From an uncultured Prevotella sp. (lineage in GTDB: Bacteria; Bacteroidota; Bacteroidia; Bacteroidales; Bacteroidaceae): a DNA stretch of 64,000 nt. Position numbers and translations under genes: made by a program. Each line of letters begins with the position of its first letter. Within the stretch, counting starts at the first letter, position 1. Location of the stretch: positions 124,001 through 188,000 of the forward strand of contig OMZV01000001.1 of NCBI GenBank assembly GCA_900315635.1, in the 5' to 3' direction. Positions 63,701-64,000 of the stretch are shown piece after piece. The notes below the pieces were generated by a model. That model was given only the letters and a program-made list of their open reading frames with translations. It did not search any database and was not told the origin of the DNA.

Positions 63701-64000
63701 TTGTAAAGGTAAGCAAGGTACTGTGCAGTATCTTTCTGAATAAATCCGTCAGGGTCGATAAGTTTCAGGGCTTGTATACTTTGGCGTTCAAGACCTACAT
63801 AATAATAATATGTGGAAGTAACGATACTGAACTCTGAAGAAGCATAAATAAATCGGGCTAGGTCGTGCTCCGACAGGTCGTCACGTACTTCTTCTATTCT
63901 GTTTAGCCGCCGTTGGGCTTCTTCATGATAATCATAAAAATCCTTATTGGTCGACTTGCGCTGGCAGAGTCGCATCTGCTGAACGTCAGCAATAAGCAGT
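60775..64000 (-). CDS. Large sensor kinase with two unequal kinase-like halves (5'-partial)
   Basis: More than 1,070 residues are visible; the frame runs past the right edge, so the start is missing. On the minus strand the order is: a helical TPR-like sensor region (64000 to about 63120); a membrane helix (63050-63110); a coiled region with AKISLVNSIVPFIDRMLNEI but no obvious phosphoacceptor His; a clear HATPase domain (NTIADNARKF near 62505, DTGKGM, GHGFGLMNCRGII); a second hydrophobic segment near 62170-62220; a periplasmic-type region; a membrane helix (61640-61710); and a C-terminal part with LKHETMYYPSRI (a likely H-box, 61320-61350) and a degenerate ATP-binding domain (GGTIIIVTLTM). 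This resembles the DUF5112/DUF5113 kinases of Bacteroidales. The response regulator follows after 20 bp. Confidence 0.85.
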   Translation of the reverse strand, partial: LLIADVQQMRLCQRKSTNKDFYDYHEEAQRRLNRIEEVRDDLSEHDLARFIYASSEFSIVTSTYYYYVGLERQSIQALKLIDPDGFIQKDTAQYLAYLYNVGAGGIITEGTQEEINQEEFDYLIQCYMLARRNGYPFWEANSMQAMSEHLLSPDSRSQLIANNLPMMKFINTDMMPDDLLAGNLALRSMDMFNAFGDVYQIAGAYRTLASCYWQIKDYNSAIACLQTALEKNSAIKQAPDLVASIREQLSIVYSAVNDKQQSDYNRNIYLDLQEQTRQDRYYESRADQLAKSSAQLNWMLISVVVMILVVVLLLFIFHYLRQKNDRYNSLATLLEPLEQWQTRNNKYMSQMDDKFEDINEAYSLNVVHIINNKKRNLEQRAKISLVNSIVPFIDRMLNEINRLTTKKESPEIRQERYSYIGELTDKINEYNTVLTDWIQMRQGQLNLHIETFPLQPLFDIVARGRMGFQLKGIKLVVDKTDLSVKADKILTLFMVNTIADNARKFTPQGGTVTISASSGDKYVEISIKDTGKGMTEEDLSGIFDHKVYNGHGFGLMNCRGIIDKYKKISPIFSVCQLSAESTLGKGSRFFFRLPKGIIRLIAMLVFLTGSLFCHAGNAGKTAIVQPNDTMNIIKKAAEYADSAYFSNINGTYRQTLVYADSCRSYLNKFYKRLYPNDNVLMLRQGDVSKVPPEVKWFHDSVPTNYRIILDIRNETAVAALALHEWQLYKYNNKVYTLLFRENSADATLGDYCSKMQRSESNKNVSIAILVLLLLSIFPAYYFIYYRHRVYYQYCLERVKQINEILLRDSSADEKLKEIAPIATDRFPDELRQIVNRIKQALAEASDRSKASSTNIELAEDERRRAEFEDQKLYISNSVLDNCLSTLKHETMYYPSRIRQLVDGTDNNLQSIKELAEYYKELYTILNGQAMRQVESIKPVCKPFPLTDVLTKDEWSGEDIHLLGDKDMISYLFDILRKQSGNSTLKVDVSTRSDKYAVFRVLMPNLHLNEEECLQLFTPGKDRQTYLLCRQIARDNGEATNCRGCGIEAEPTDGGTIIIVTLTMARRQQNMDRTK

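Noticed and set aside
1..64000. tRNA, rRNA, prophage, insertion sequence, integron or defence system
   Set aside because: I scanned all gaps over 100 bp and all genes and saw no cloverleaf, transposase, integrase, terminal repeat pair or nuclease cluster. A computed tRNA and profile search would be needed to be certain.

Overview
The window is a contiguous piece of a Bacteroidota chromosome, most likely order Bacteroidales and close to Prevotella. The sequence evidence is promoters of the TTTG / TAnnTTTG type with 19-20 bp spacing, few Shine-Dalgarno sequences, AT-rich gene leaders, a fused FeoA-FeoB protein, and many families typical of the group (DUF5686, DUF4491, DUF4250, DUF5687, YhcH, DPP III, N-terminal-rubredoxin rubrerythrin). 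No phage, insertion sequence, CRISPR array, defence locus, tRNA or rRNA gene was recognised. It reads as core genome with unusual intergenic repeats.

Layout. 1-4.9 kb (+): a partial CDP-alcohol phosphatidyltransferase, a HAD hydrolase, a DUF5686 outer-membrane protein and a LuxR-type response regulator. 5.0-14.0 kb (-): feoAB, yebC, pheT, a MATE exporter, then an mscL-DUF4491-rlmH cluster. 14.2-17.4 kb (+): gapA, miaA and a diacylglycerol-kinase-like gene. 17.5 kb (-): a Crp/Fnr regulator. 18.4-23.2 kb (+): a glycogen operon (debranching enzyme, GT4 glycogen synthase-like enzyme, GH57 amylase). 23.3-31.0 kb: DUF4250, a GH3 glycosidase with PA14, an AspT/YidE-like transporter, a zinc-ribbon membrane protein, a purine permease and nudC. 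31.5-38.3 kb (-): a likely operon MORN protein, YhcH, glgB, membrane protein, UshA-like nucleotidase. 38.5-48.8 kb (+): kdsB, an AraC-type regulator, DPP III, an AlkD-like protein, a Fur-family regulator, purA, hisS, an SGNH esterase, a second Fur-family regulator and a rubrerythrin. 49.2-54.4 kb (-): hisG-hisD-hisC, rlmI and a 3'-5' exonuclease. 54.5-59.4 kb (+): ftsK, a LolA-like protein and a DUF5687 membrane protein. 59.4-64 kb (-): a small membrane protein, a response regulator and a very large partial sensor kinase.

Functional themes. Glycogen synthesis and breakdown are encoded at two nearby loci (18.4-23.2 kb and glgB at 34.5 kb). Iron and peroxide handling is represented by feoAB, two Fur-family regulators and a rubrerythrin. 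The two-component module at the right edge has an odd kinase with two unequal halves.

The most unexplained signal is intergenic. At least seven gaps hold periodic or palindromic repeats: a perfect-period 22-bp array of 14 units (31.2 kb); three dispersed hairpin elements with a 22-bp period and the shared core GGGTATCTTTT (23.5, 39.4 and 57.7 kb); a 24-bp array (48.1 kb); a 22-23-bp pyrimidine array (48.9 kb); and two long palindromes that bracket feoAB. They sit 3' of genes and start at or just after stop codons. I cannot assign them a function, and whether they are novel needs a database search.
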